A stretch of DNA of 64,000 bases, from contig NC_135722.1 of the NCBI RefSeq assembly GCF_964656455.1, forward strand, positions 89,647,313 to 89,711,312, given 5' to 3'. This document shows, one piece after another, positions 10,170 to 20,061 of the stretch. Position numbers and translations under genes: made by a program. Below the pieces are notes generated by a model. The model saw nothing but the letters and a program-made list of their open reading frames with translations. It was not told the DNA's origin and did no database searches. The first letter of the stretch is position 1. Each line of letters opens with the position of its first letter. Source of the stretch: Halichoerus grypus (lineage: Eukaryota; Chordata; Mammalia; Carnivora; Phocidae).

Positions 10170-10230
10170 ATGAATTAATTGCATGCAGAGAGCAGCACGT
10201 AGAGAGTGGCTACTGCATTAGGCGGTGCAG
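10170..10230 (+). mobile_element. hAT-Charlie MITE, part 3 with right end
   Basis: 'gagtggctactgcattaggc' followed by 'ggtgcag' is the degraded right terminal inverted repeat. Its reverse complement aligns with the left end at 9489 with mostly transition differences. Removing the SINE and L1 leaves about 220 bp, near the size I recall for this family. Confidence 0.55.
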
Positions 10231-10238
10231 ATCTACGT

Positions 10239-11052
10239 CATGTGTGTTCCCCGGTCGTGAACTGACTACTCCAGCTGCTGACTTCTCCTCCCTTATGGTG
10301 AGCTCTGAGGTCCCGGACTCTGTGCAAGACGGTGCCTCGTGTCTCCCTGTGATTTAATAGGAATATTTAATGACCTAAAGGAGCAAGAACGGAAGTTTGG
10401 GGCTCACAGAATTCCAGCCTAAAGGATGGGTGTGCCTGGGCTGAGGCTTAGAAAGTCAGGAGCGGTGGAAAGTAAGGAAGAGACAAATTCTAAGGGGAAC
10501 ATTCCCCCAGGAAGTGCAGCGCTAGCAAGGTCAAGCATTTGGAAAACATCAAATTTTTACCTTCCCCAGCTTTTCTTTTACTTTCAGGGAATCTGTGAAA
10601 TAATCCTTAATGATAGAGGGTTCCAAATTTATGATGGAGAGGTCCCTTTGCAACCGCTCTGGACTAAAACTCGACACACCTGAAATGAGAATAGAAAAAA
10701 AGCAACCACTGGTTACTTCAAATGGTTTCAGCTTTGAAAATAACTTTCCCTGGGTCCCAAACAGAAGGTGATCACAGAGCAGAGATGATTCGATCACCAG
10801 TCAGACTGCAAGACCTGCCATCCCCGGTCCCTTCCACCTCGGGCTCCGTATTCTGCTCCCAGCTCTGGTTAGGATACCGCATGGAAGGTTAACAAATGTC
10901 AATTCCCAGAGCATCTGAAACCAAGAGCAAGGTCCACTAGGCTCCTTCCTAAGAGAGAACGAGATCATAGATATTTATGGAAGCCAGGATTCCGAATCAT
11001 TAGTCAAAATGGAAGACAGACGGGTCCAAATCTGCTCTAGAAAAGCAGGCTT
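10239..11052. other. Unassigned flanking DNA
   Basis: No exon, RNA gene or repeat recognised in this moderately complex sequence. Confidence 0.35.
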
Positions 11053-11068
11053 GAGAATACCAGCTTTT

Positions 11069-11310
11069 TTTTTTTAATTTTTTTATTGTTATGTTAATCA
11101 CCATACATTACATCATTAGTTTTAGATGTAGTGTTCCATGATTCATTGTTTGTGCATAACACCCAGTGCTCCATGCAGAACGTGCCCTCCTCAATACCCA
11201 TCACCAGGCTAACCCATCCTCCCACCCCCCTCCCCTCTAGAACCCTCAGTTTGTTTTTCAGAGTCCATCGTCTCTCATGGTTCGTCTACCCTCCGATTTC
11301 CCCCCCTTCA
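11069..11310 (-). mobile_element. Young 5'-truncated carnivore L1 tail, antisense
   Basis: Starts with poly-T, then antisense L1 3' UTR: 'caccatacattacatcatta', 'agtgttccatgattcattgt', 'aacacccagtgctccatg', 'acccatcaccaggctaaccc'. The duplication 'gagaataccagcttttt' (16-17 bp) is seen at 11053-11068 and 11311-11327. The clean duplication and low divergence mark it as recent. The same L1 end recurs at 49431. Confidence 0.93.
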
Positions 11311-11327
11311 GAGAATACCAGCTTTTT

Positions 11328-13041
11328 GACACAGTATTTAGAATCTTGAAAGCTACCTCTCCAAACACTGATGAGCCTGAGCCCCCCTCACTGTCTCTTC
11401 TCCTTGGCTCACCCCTGACACACACTGCCAAATTGTATTTACTGGGTTTGTGATTTGGCAAAAACCTTGTGTGCCGGACAACACAGGCGTTGGAATTATG
11501 AGAACTATCTATTGTGTTCAGATCAATAGGCCAAACCCACACTTATTTTTTAGCTCAGAAAAAGCTTTCCATTTGCTCCCCTAATAGCCTTGAACATCTT
11601 TGCCAATAACCAGCAAGCCAGGACGAACTGTCCCCGAGCTTGAGCAGGGAGGTAGGACAGGAGCCATGGGTACACCTTCCCACAATCTGCCTGAGTCTTC
11701 AAGGTTCGGTGGTCCCAGAGGTCCCTTCACCCTCCGAAATGTCCACTTCCAGAAGAAGTCACCCATGCACTCCCTTCTGCATTCGACAGGTGCTTCTGAG
11801 GGCCGCCACGTGCCCTCGGCCTCATGCCCTCGCTTATAGCTGTGGCTCTCCAAGGAGATGTCAGGATCCAGATTACTACAGGGACACAATCTGGGCCCCT
11901 TCAGAGAGGAACAAAGTCTGGAGGAATCCCAGTGGCTTTTCCAAAGTCTTATTCTAACCTGATTATTCGCTCAGTGGGCCCCGATTACTGTTGTTATCCC
12001 TCAGGATGTGTTCCCGCCTCCTGCCCAAGAATACGAATAACCGGCCAAGTTTGTAGAATGATGTACAGTTAACAACACACTTCCCTGAGAATGAGTTCTA
12101 ATGCCCCCCGCCCCAGTCAGTCCCCCTTGGTCTTGGAAACCATACTTAACCTGCCTGAGCCGCATATCATGGGGATCATAACAGTAACAGACCTCGAATG
12201 GTTATTGGGATATTTGAGGGAGAAGTCTCCTTCCAGGGGCCTCCACAGGCACGCACAGGTGCTGCATCTGATTCCCTGCCCATATTAAAACTTCCACAAG
12301 GCGAGGTAGCACTGTTTCTCACCACCTCTTCTCTCACCTAGACTCAATAACAACAAAGCATGATAGGTTTAACACTATCCATGGTGGCATTTGGCCATGT
12401 CTTGCACCTACAAATTTGAAAAAAGTAAAGACAAGCAATAGCCTCACTTGGGCCGCACCACGGCACGAGCAGAGAAAAGCTCAGGGATGTGAGGTCTCTC
12501 AGCACAGCGCAGTCTGGGTGCTTTCAGCAGTTCTCCACTCCCCGATCACCTGACTAATTTGCTTTTTAAACTCACCTGCACAACAGGGTGGACCTCCAGA
12601 GGTCCAGCCTTGGGAGTCCCCAAGGCCTCCTCGTGGCTGGCAATGACTTTTTAGCCTGTCCCTAAGATCCAAGGTGTCCCTGTGTTACCCACACATCCAC
12701 ATTCCCACGAGCACCTCCACGCTGACCCCATAGCAACAGACAAAGACATCTGGGAGCAATGGAACTGTTTTTAATTCAGAAGGCTTGGCACGTGTCCTTC
12801 CGGCCTCCTATCGTGGGCTTTGGGGGTAACCAACGAATGGCCCACTTGCAGTCGTAGGAATCTCCTACGACTGCATAGGACTTCCTAGTGAACATGCTAG
12901 AAAACCTGTCTGTGCTGAGCAGGTCCGCGTCCACCTACTGGTGAGAAACAGGAAGAGACCCTCAAAGCAAGGCCAACTCTGTGCAGGAAACAGCCAAGAA
13001 AACCAGCACTGGATCATCAGAAGAGAAAGAAAACCAGACAA
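11328..13041. other. Flanking DNA, no gene seen
   Basis: About 1.7 kb without a recognised repeat or exon. It is notable only for the perfect inverted repeat at 12847-12875. Confidence 0.35.
12847..12875. repeat. Perfect inverted repeat, 13-bp arms, 3-nt loop
   Basis: The left arm TGCAGTCGTAGGA and right arm TCCTACGACTGCA are exact reverse complements around ATC. A second small hairpin (TAGGA-CT-TCCTA) follows directly at 12876-12887. No repeat family is recognised around it. Confidence 0.97.
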
Positions 13042-13056
13042 AGAAAGACACTTTTA

Positions 13057-13258
13057 TTTATTTTTTTAAAAGATTTTATTTATTTATTTGCCAGAGAGAG
13101 ACAGCATGAGAGAGGGAACACAAGCAGGGGGAGTGGGAGAGGGAGAAGCAGGCTTCCCACAGAGCAGGGAGCCTGATGTGGGGGCTCGATCCCAGGACCC
13201 TGGGATCACGACCTGAGCTGAAGGCAGCCGCTTAACGACTGAGCCACCCAGGCGCCCC
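13057..13258 (-). mobile_element. CAN-SINE, copy 4
   Basis: Reverse carnivoran SINE with 'aaagattttatttatttatt', 'ggctcgatcccaggaccctg' and 'gagccacccaggcgcccc'. The target duplication 'agaaagacactttta' at 13042-13056 matches 'agaaagatgctttta' at 13259-13273 with two differences. Confidence 0.92.
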
Positions 13259-13500
13259 AGAAAGATGCTTTTAAAAGGACAGATGGTATGTTTAGGGGTA
13301 GAATTCGCTTCAAATTATCATTGCACATGGGAGGTTTAGAAGGAATTTCTTTCCAGAGAGGCCTGAATTTAAACCATCAGATTCAAATGTTAGAAATCAG
13401 GGGGGTTGGGGTTAGGGGAATTGTGGAGAAATCAAGTAGCACAAAATAATCATGGGTTGTAGAAAAGCTGATATTACTATCTCCTTAGATTTTCTTTTTT

Positions 13501-13704
13501 CTTTTTTTTTTTTTTTTTTAAAGATTTTATTTATTTATTTGAGAGAGAGAATGAGAGACAGAGAGCATGAGAGGGAGGAGGGTCAGAGGGAGAAGCAGAC
13601 TCCCTGCCGAGCAGGGAGCCCGATGCGGGACTCGATCCCGGGACTCCAGGATCATGACCTGAGCCGAAGGCAGTCGCTTAACCAACTGAGCCACCCAGGC
13701 GCCC
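13501..13704 (-). mobile_element. CAN-SINE, copy 5
   Basis: Reverse carnivoran SINE behind a long poly-T, with 'gggactcgatcccgggactc' and 'gagccacccaggcgccc'. An exact 15-bp duplication 'tagattttctttttt' is seen at 13486-13500 and 13705-13719. Confidence 0.94.
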
Positions 13705-13719
13705 TAGATTTTCTTTTTT

Positions 13720-15280
13720 ATTGAAGGAAAATCGGGTACAACTTTGTCTTTATGGAAAAGTCTGGCCCCCAGCAATGATTTACAACCCAGTCCGAGGGAC
13801 TTGGGGCCCTGCGTGCTGTATTTACCCCAGTCATTACATACCTACTACTCGGAGGCAAGGCCCGTTCCCCAGAGCAGATCTGCAAGCAAGAGAAAGAGTT
13901 ATTTTTCCCGACGCATATGTTGATATGCAGAAAGGAGGGCAGCGCTCCTCGCTACTTGCTACCCATTGCAAGCTGTCCTATTGAAGCCCCGTTTCCTGTC
14001 AATCTTCCTTTTTTTTTCCCCCATGAAGCTTTAATTTTTTGCCACAGCACTTTCTGCATTTTAGTTTCCTGCAAACCTCAGGAAATAGCCTGAAATTAAT
14101 ATCGTCAGATGCTTCTAAAAGTGCTGGCTTGGCGGCATTGCAGAACGCTTTTGGATGCTGTTTTTGGATTAAAATATACCAGTTATACCCCCATTGTTTG
14201 CAAGAGAGGTCTGTGAATGGAATTGTGTCTGCGATGGGACCGCACGGAGATGTAGGTTCACAAAAGTGGGAGTGGAGACCCGACTTCTCAGAATGGGCAA
14301 AGCCAGCTTGTAAACAAATGGGAAGAGCCAGCCGAGAAAGAAACACGCCTCCGGGGGTCAGAGTGCTTTCTCAGCACCCCAGCAGCAGGGAAACTGAGGC
14401 CGAGACACCTTACTCTCGTTTTCCGTGTAGAATTTTTAAGCCTTGGGTATGATCCCACTGCTCTAGGGCCTCCAGATTTGGCTCCAGAGAGGAAGACAAA
14501 GTGTCATGAGAAATAAAATGAGGTAGAGAGATTATTTATTAGCCTATGCATTCTGGAACTAGCACGGAGCTGGGGGAGGGAGCACCCAAATCTTTGCTCT
14601 TCTCACGTCTCATGGGCCCTGAGGAGCCCAGGTCAGCGGAGAGGTGGGCAGTTGTGAGAGCCAGCTCTACCGCTGACTTGCCTTGGCACTGTTTAAACAG
14701 ACCCCTGCTTCCCCAGATTGTGGATTCTCTGCCAGCCTACTGGGGAGAGGTGACAGGGTCTTCCCACTTCATCATGCAAGGGCATCACACCGATAAACTT
14801 ATAACAACTACACAAGCATGCTTTGGGTTCTTGAGGGGGAACGTGGGGCATGAATCGAAGTTATTTTTATTATTGTTGGCTTCTGTATCTATGACTTCCA
14901 AAGAGTGTTAGATGAGGTCACACTCTTTCAACGTCTCCAAAAATCTATTTTGAAATCTTTGTAATATTGAAGAATACACAGTCTTTTTACATCCTTTGTG
15001 TTTTATTCACCTTTTGGATAAGGCAGCTACAGCTTCTCCTTCTCTGGCACACAGCCTCCATCCAATCAATCTGGGAGACCTATTGATTGCACAACCAACT
15101 CTTTGTTGTGTATCTCTATGCCCCCAGTTCAAGTCTTCACTACCTTCTTTCTCTGTAAGTGTAAAAAGCACATAATTGGCTTTCCTGCTCTGGGCCCTTA
15201 TTTCTGTGGGCAGTCTCCATATTACCTCCTACCATCGTCCTAATACGCTGCTCTAGTAGGGAAACAATGGGGCTCAATGG
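13720..15280. other. Flanking DNA, no gene seen
   Basis: No repeat or exon recognised with confidence. Positions 15050-15240 may be a very diverged L2 piece. The 137-residue plus-strand frame at 14039-14452 overlaps an equally long minus-strand frame and looks like chance. Confidence 0.35.
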
Positions 15281-15284
15281 TCCT

Positions 15285-15490
15285 TCAGAGATCTTCTAAG
15301 AAAACCTGTATTTTATAAACAAGGACGCTGTTCCCAGAAAGGCTAAGTGAATCACCCTGGGTCACCTTGCTAACCAGGGGTCAGAGCTGGACTAAAAGCA
15401 GTCAGACCACTGAATACCGATTCTATCCTATGGCTTTTCATGTCCAGGGATAGAGCTGGGCTAAAAGCAAAGCCCCCTAATACCAGATCC
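15285..15490 (-). mobile_element. MIR-like relic with internal 70-bp tandem duplication
   Basis: 'attttataaacaaggacgct' and 'tcaccctgggtcacc' resemble reverse MIR. The block starting at 15375 ('gagctggactaaaagca') is repeated with changes at 15445 ('gagctgggctaaaagca'), a period of 70 bp. Confidence 0.5.
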
Positions 15491-15564
15491 AGATCATTTC
15501 TTATCAGCCTACAGTGGTGCCACATATCCTATAGAGTAAACTCAAGCACTCAAGCACTGGACTA

Positions 15565-15635
15565 GGATATGCAGCTTCATTTAACAGAAATATGACTATA
15601 GAGGCTTAAAAATTGAGGTTCACTTTTTTTCACAT
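15565..15635 (+). mobile_element. Old interspersed repeat, part 1, family not named
   Basis: 'ttcatttaacagaaatatga' and 'ttcactttttttcacataaa' open an ancient repeat that continues after a SINE at 15883. Confidence 0.4.
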
Positions 15636-15649
15636 AAAAGGAAGTCAGG

Positions 15650-15870
15650 AGGCACCTGGGTGGCCCAGTCAGTTAAACATCTGACTCTTGATTTTGGCTC
15701 AGCTCATGATCTCTGGGTCATGAGATCAAGCCCTGCGTTGGGCTCCGCGCTGGGTGTAGAGCCTACTTAGGATTCTCTCTTTCCCTTTCCCTCTGCTCCT
15801 CCCCCGGCACATGTGTGTGCACTCTCTCTCTCTCTCCAGAATAAATAAATAAATCTTTAAAAAAAGAAAG
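15650..15870 (+). mobile_element. CAN-SINE, older subfamily, copy 6
   Basis: Forward SINE with the longer, older text: 'gcacctgggtggcccagtca', 'tctgactcttgattttggct', 'tgagatcaagccctgcgttg', and the CT-rich stretch before 'aataaataaataaatcttt'. The duplication 'aaaaggaagtca' is at 15636-15647 and 15871-15882. It is more diverged than the others. Confidence 0.93.
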
Positions 15871-15882
15871 AAAAGGAAGTCA

Positions 15883-16310
15883 AGAGGTAGGCATCTCATC
15901 ACTGTGCTGCCGTTCCAGGGAAGTCAGAGAACTCAGGTTCCTTCATATTCCTTTTCTTCTCCCAAGCATGGGTCTTTGCTACATGGTTACAAGATGTCTG
16001 TTCTGCCTCCAGGCCTCAAGTTTACATTCTAGACAGGAAGAAGGAGAGGAAAGCAAAGGGTAAAAGACATGGGCCATGTGAGTCCCATTTGATCAGTCAT
16101 ACGCTGGCTCTCCCAGAAGCCTCATCTAGTGGGATTCTACTGACCTGTTGTAGGGGACACTTAGGTCACATGATGCTCCTCTAGTTGCAAGGGAGCTGAG
16201 GAGGTTCGTAGTTTTAAATGGCTACAATGCCACCCAGAAAAAAATTTGGGTTCTGTTAGTAAGGGTACAAGGATAATGAATACTCAACAGGTAACTGGCT
16301 GTCTCAGCCC
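15883..16310 (+). mobile_element. Old interspersed repeat, part 2, family not named
   Basis: 'tacatggttacaagatgtct', 'agacaggaagaaggagagga', 'aggtcacatgatgctcct' and 'atggctacaatgccaccca' follow a common ancient mammalian repeat I cannot name safely. Confidence 0.4.
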
Positions 16311-16319
16311 CAAATACCT

Positions 16320-16780
16320 TACTGCTATTGTTCAGATATTCTCCAGTTCCACCCTGACCAACTTTTCTGGTCCCACTTCTTCCTACCCCTTGCCACCAGC
16401 TCCGTATCCCAGCCCAGCCCAGAGCTTCCGTGCCCTCCCAGGCAGGTGCTGTTTTCTCCCACTGTGTTTCCCACCACTTCTTTAAGTTCACCTCTTCTTT
16501 AAAACCCAGCTGAGATATCTCTCCGCTCATCCTCATGCTCGCAAATGCAGTCAAAATTAACCTCCAACTTTTCTATTCTTTCATAACATATTCTATTTAT
16601 CTCTATTAAAGTACTAATCACATCCCACTTGGAATTATCATTTGCCGTGCATATATCTGCCTCATTCAGCAGGATGTAAGCTTCAGAAGAGCCAGGATCA
16701 TATCTTGTTTATCTCCAGCACAAAGTTTAAAATGCTCTGTGTCCCATAGTAAATACCTTGGTGTTTATAACTGAATTTTT
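16320..16780 (+). mobile_element. L2 LINE 3' end
   Basis: 'aaacccagctgagatatctc' and then 'catcccacttggaattatca', 'aggatgtaagcttcagaaga' and 'tcatatcttgtttatctcca' match the L2 3' end in order. Confidence 0.6.
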
Positions 16781-18640
16781 TTTCATTTTGCTTGCATGGC
16801 TAATGATAGGTGAAAATGAACATCTCATAAAACTGTGTAAGTGAAAAGGTTGTGACCTCTAATCCCCCTGGAATAGTCTAGTACTACCTCCTTGGAGGCC
16901 GAAGGGTGAATTCTGGGAATTCTCTTCCAACCTGTGGACTCTGTGATCGTGTTTACACCCAAAGGATTGGGAGTCTACAATTCAGTGACTAGTGGCTTAT
17001 TCTGCATCCTTCAAGCTCTAAGCTCATGAGCATGACATGGACCACAGTTCCTTTGCCTTTTTGATTTGATCTGAGCCTCTTGAAGCTCTTGTTCTGCCCT
17101 GCCCTGTTCTCGCTTCCAGGTTGAATCTTTATTAAGCTGAAGTGATGGCTAGTCTCTGCATCCCCCTACCACCATCACACCACCCAGATTCCTTCTCGGA
17201 ACGTCTTCACTTTGCTCTGTGCCCTGAGGTGCTGACTCGGTGGCATTCATCTCCAGATTCCTTTTCCTTCTGATGTCCAGTTGGATTCAGCCATCAAGAG
17301 TCACCAGAAAGAGATGGGAGGGAGAGAAGGGGTGGTGTTTCTTCCAGTTCGTCCTTTCTGCCTCAGGGCTAGGTCCTGGTACGGGAGGCAGCCTGTCCCT
17401 CTAGGACTAGAACTCCTGCCAAGCACCCCCCACCCCTCGCCATGCTTCAGTTCTCAGAGGCTCCAGGGACACTGGTCCCTCCACTCACTACTTCATAGCT
17501 AGGGCAGTAATGGCTGAACCACTGTTCCTTGTCCCTAAGTGCCCCAATACCAGCTCCTATTGGCTCCCTTCACCATGCCCACACCTCCATATGTAGTCTA
17601 GGAAATTTCCGTCAGATTCCCAACTAAGTTACTTTATGCTAGGATATAGACTGGCATGACTGCCTAGGCCCTTGCTCCATGATCTGCAGCAAACTTCTTC
17701 AGCAAAACAACTAACCTGAATTTTGAACATGCTCTCAATGATAGTCTCTGGAGAAGCCCTGGGTAGTGTTTTCCTTGCCTTCTCCAAGGACTGAGGGAAT
17801 CTGCACCAAAGACTCATATCTGGTGTCTGTTTCTACAACCTGTGCATTCAAGAATTAACCTCCTTCTCTGATACAAAAAATGACAGCTGTCCTAGGGAGG
17901 GGAGCAGGGGATATGTGCCCAAAGGATATTAAAATCTCTGGTTGATTGGATCTAAAAGCCAATAAACTAAAGAATGCTTTCCCCAAGACTTCATCCCTCT
18001 CCAGAGTCAAAAGGTTTGAATGTGGAGAGCTGATCTAATAAACATCAGATGGTCACTCTTCGAACTCAGGACAAACCCTTTTCTGCTTTGTTTGTGTGCT
18101 CCTGGGTGGGCTGAGAGAAGGAAGTCCCCAAATTCGCCCCAAGAGGGGCACCTGAGAAACTCAGTCTCACGCATGTAGAGGGCAGAGATAGTCTTTTTCT
18201 CTTGCTTTTCCTCTCTCTCTCTCTCTTTCTTTTTGCAGAAAAGGGGCAGTGTGGAAAGTATACCACTAAAGCACTTGTTCATTTCTGTGCATAGAAAGTG
18301 ATGAACAAATCTGGGCTTGATAGTGATTAGTTCAAGGTGAAGGCTGTCTTACTCCCTGAGGTCTGCTGATCATTGTTCGCCTGTGTGTTTCAAGAGTTAA
18401 TTTTTGGTCCTGTTTTCATTTCGTATATTTGGGTCAGATTTAAAAACCTGGAGGCTCAGTGTGGCTCATATTTTCCTTGTGCCCTCACCTTTTCCCTTGT
18501 GCCTCCTTTCCCTGGCCAGGACAATTACCGCTTCACTGGAAGCCTGGATCAGATATGAATGAAAGAAACAAGTCTTCCCTTGGAAAGCAGAGAACAAAAG
18601 GAAATGAACACTTCCATTTCTGTTTTCTTGAGGCATATTA
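16780..18640. other. Flanking DNA, no gene seen
   Basis: No exon or clear repeat. A CT-rich microsatellite-like stretch lies at 18200-18232. Confidence 0.35.
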
Positions 18641-18689
18641 AAGCTGACTATCTTTGGAATCTAAGAGATATATTGTTAAAAGCAAAGAA

Positions 18690-18960
18690 GACATAATTGC
18701 AGAATAATATATATCATGTGTGGTTCCATTTATGCCATAACCATATAGGTTATATGCTATAACATATAGAGTGCTTGTTCTTAGATGTGTGTATAAACAC
18801 ATAATGAAGTCTAGAAGGGTCCACACAAAACTGCTAATAGTGGTTACCTCTGGGAGTAGACTTGGGGTGAGGATTGGTGAAAGAAAGGATTCTTTTTTAT
18901 TCTGTATGCTGTAATATTTGATTTTTTTTTAAATGAGATTGTCTCTTTTAGCTTTTGCTT
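18690..18960 (+). mobile_element. Old LINE-like fragment (weak)
   Basis: 'tggttccatttatgccat' and 'tagtggttacctctgggagt' are phrases common in old LINE 3' regions. The family is uncertain. Confidence 0.3.
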
Positions 18961-19499
18961 ACATAAGTAATATATGACTTCAATCATCAGTAGTGCATTC
19001 TTTTAAAAAAAAAATTTTAGGTCTTTTCTTTCCCTCATGTTCTAGAAGGAAGACCCAAATCAATTTTTTTAAGTTAAAAAAAATTTAGATTTCTTCACTT
19101 GAAATACATTCTCTATCATGTTGGGGTGTCATTGTGCTTCCTGATGATGATTTAAAATAGATAGTAATGAATCATCTTCCACAGCAAGTTTGACTCAGTC
19201 AAGCAAAAATGATTCAAAGGAAATCAAAATTAGGAATTAATCTCATTCTCTATTACAATTATGCTTCTCCTATCGAGTTTTCTGGCTTGTGATGTGGGAG
19301 ATGGAACATGAAGTGGAAAATAGGGGGCAGTGGGTATCAATCTCTAACCCAGCCGGAACTCAGGTCAGACTTGAACCCTGAACCTTCCCGCTCCAGCCGA
19401 GGCGTTCGCGAATCTCCCCTGTCCACCCCGCCCACGGCAGACACTGCCTTCTCACAGCATCCATGTCCCTGGATCACTGTCAGCTTATCTCAAAAGCTC

Positions 19500-19670
19500 A
19501 TGCTATTGTCCTTTATGTCTTACTAGACTGGACCAAACTCCTTGAGGGCAGAATGCAAATCTGCTTCATCTCTATGCTGCCAGCACCGGCAAACTAATGC
19601 TTGGCACCGGTAGGTAGGTGCTCAATAAATGTGCCACGTGAGTATTTGAATGAATGAATAAGTGGTTGGC
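19500..19670 (+). mobile_element. L2 LINE 3' end
   Basis: 'ccttgagggcagaatgcaaa', 'tgctgccagcaccggcaa' and 'ggtgctcaataaatgtgcc' followed by a GAAT repeat form the L2 terminus. Confidence 0.65.
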
Positions 19671-19689
19671 TGAATCAAACAATGTGTCT

Positions 19690-19805
19690 GATTTGTGTCT
19701 TCACCTGCATTGGGAGGTACTTGAGGACAGGGACCTGTGTCTTCAATCTTCCGCGTTCTTTAGAGTGTCCTAAGAAAGGTAAGCTTTCAACAAATACCTG
19801 TTGAT
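19690..19805 (+). mobile_element. L2 LINE 3' end, second copy
   Basis: 'tacttgaggacagggacctg' and 'gctttcaacaaatacctgtt' repeat the L2 terminus directly after the first copy. Confidence 0.5.
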
Positions 19806-19820
19806 CAATCTCTCCTATTT

Positions 19821-20046
19821 ATTTTATTTTATTTTATTTTAAGATTTTATTTAATTTAAGATGGCAGAGAGAGAGTGGGATCAGGGGCAGGAGCAGAGGG
19901 GGTGGTAGAAGGAGGGGAAAGAATCTCAAGCCGACTCTGCGCTGAGTGCAGAGCCTGACTTGGGGCTCGATCTCACGACCCTGAGATCACGACTGGAGCT
20001 GAAACCAAGAGTCAGAGGCTTAACTGACTGAGCCACCCAGGTGCCC
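19821..20046 (-). mobile_element. CAN-SINE, older subfamily, copy 7
   Basis: Reverse SINE with an ATTTT run, 'aagattttatttaatttaag', 'ggctcgatctcacgaccctg' and 'ctgagccacccaggtgcccc'. The target duplication is 13 of 15 matched: 'caatctctcctattt' (19806-19820) and 'caatcgcttctattt' (20047-20061). It is the last lineage-specific SINE before a gap reaching 48.9 kb. Confidence 0.9.
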
Positions 20047-20061
20047 CAATCGCTTCTATTT

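Noticed and set aside
14039..14452. 137-residue plus-strand frame opposite a 115-residue minus-strand frame
   Set aside because: Overlapping frames on both strands, no domain and no splice context.
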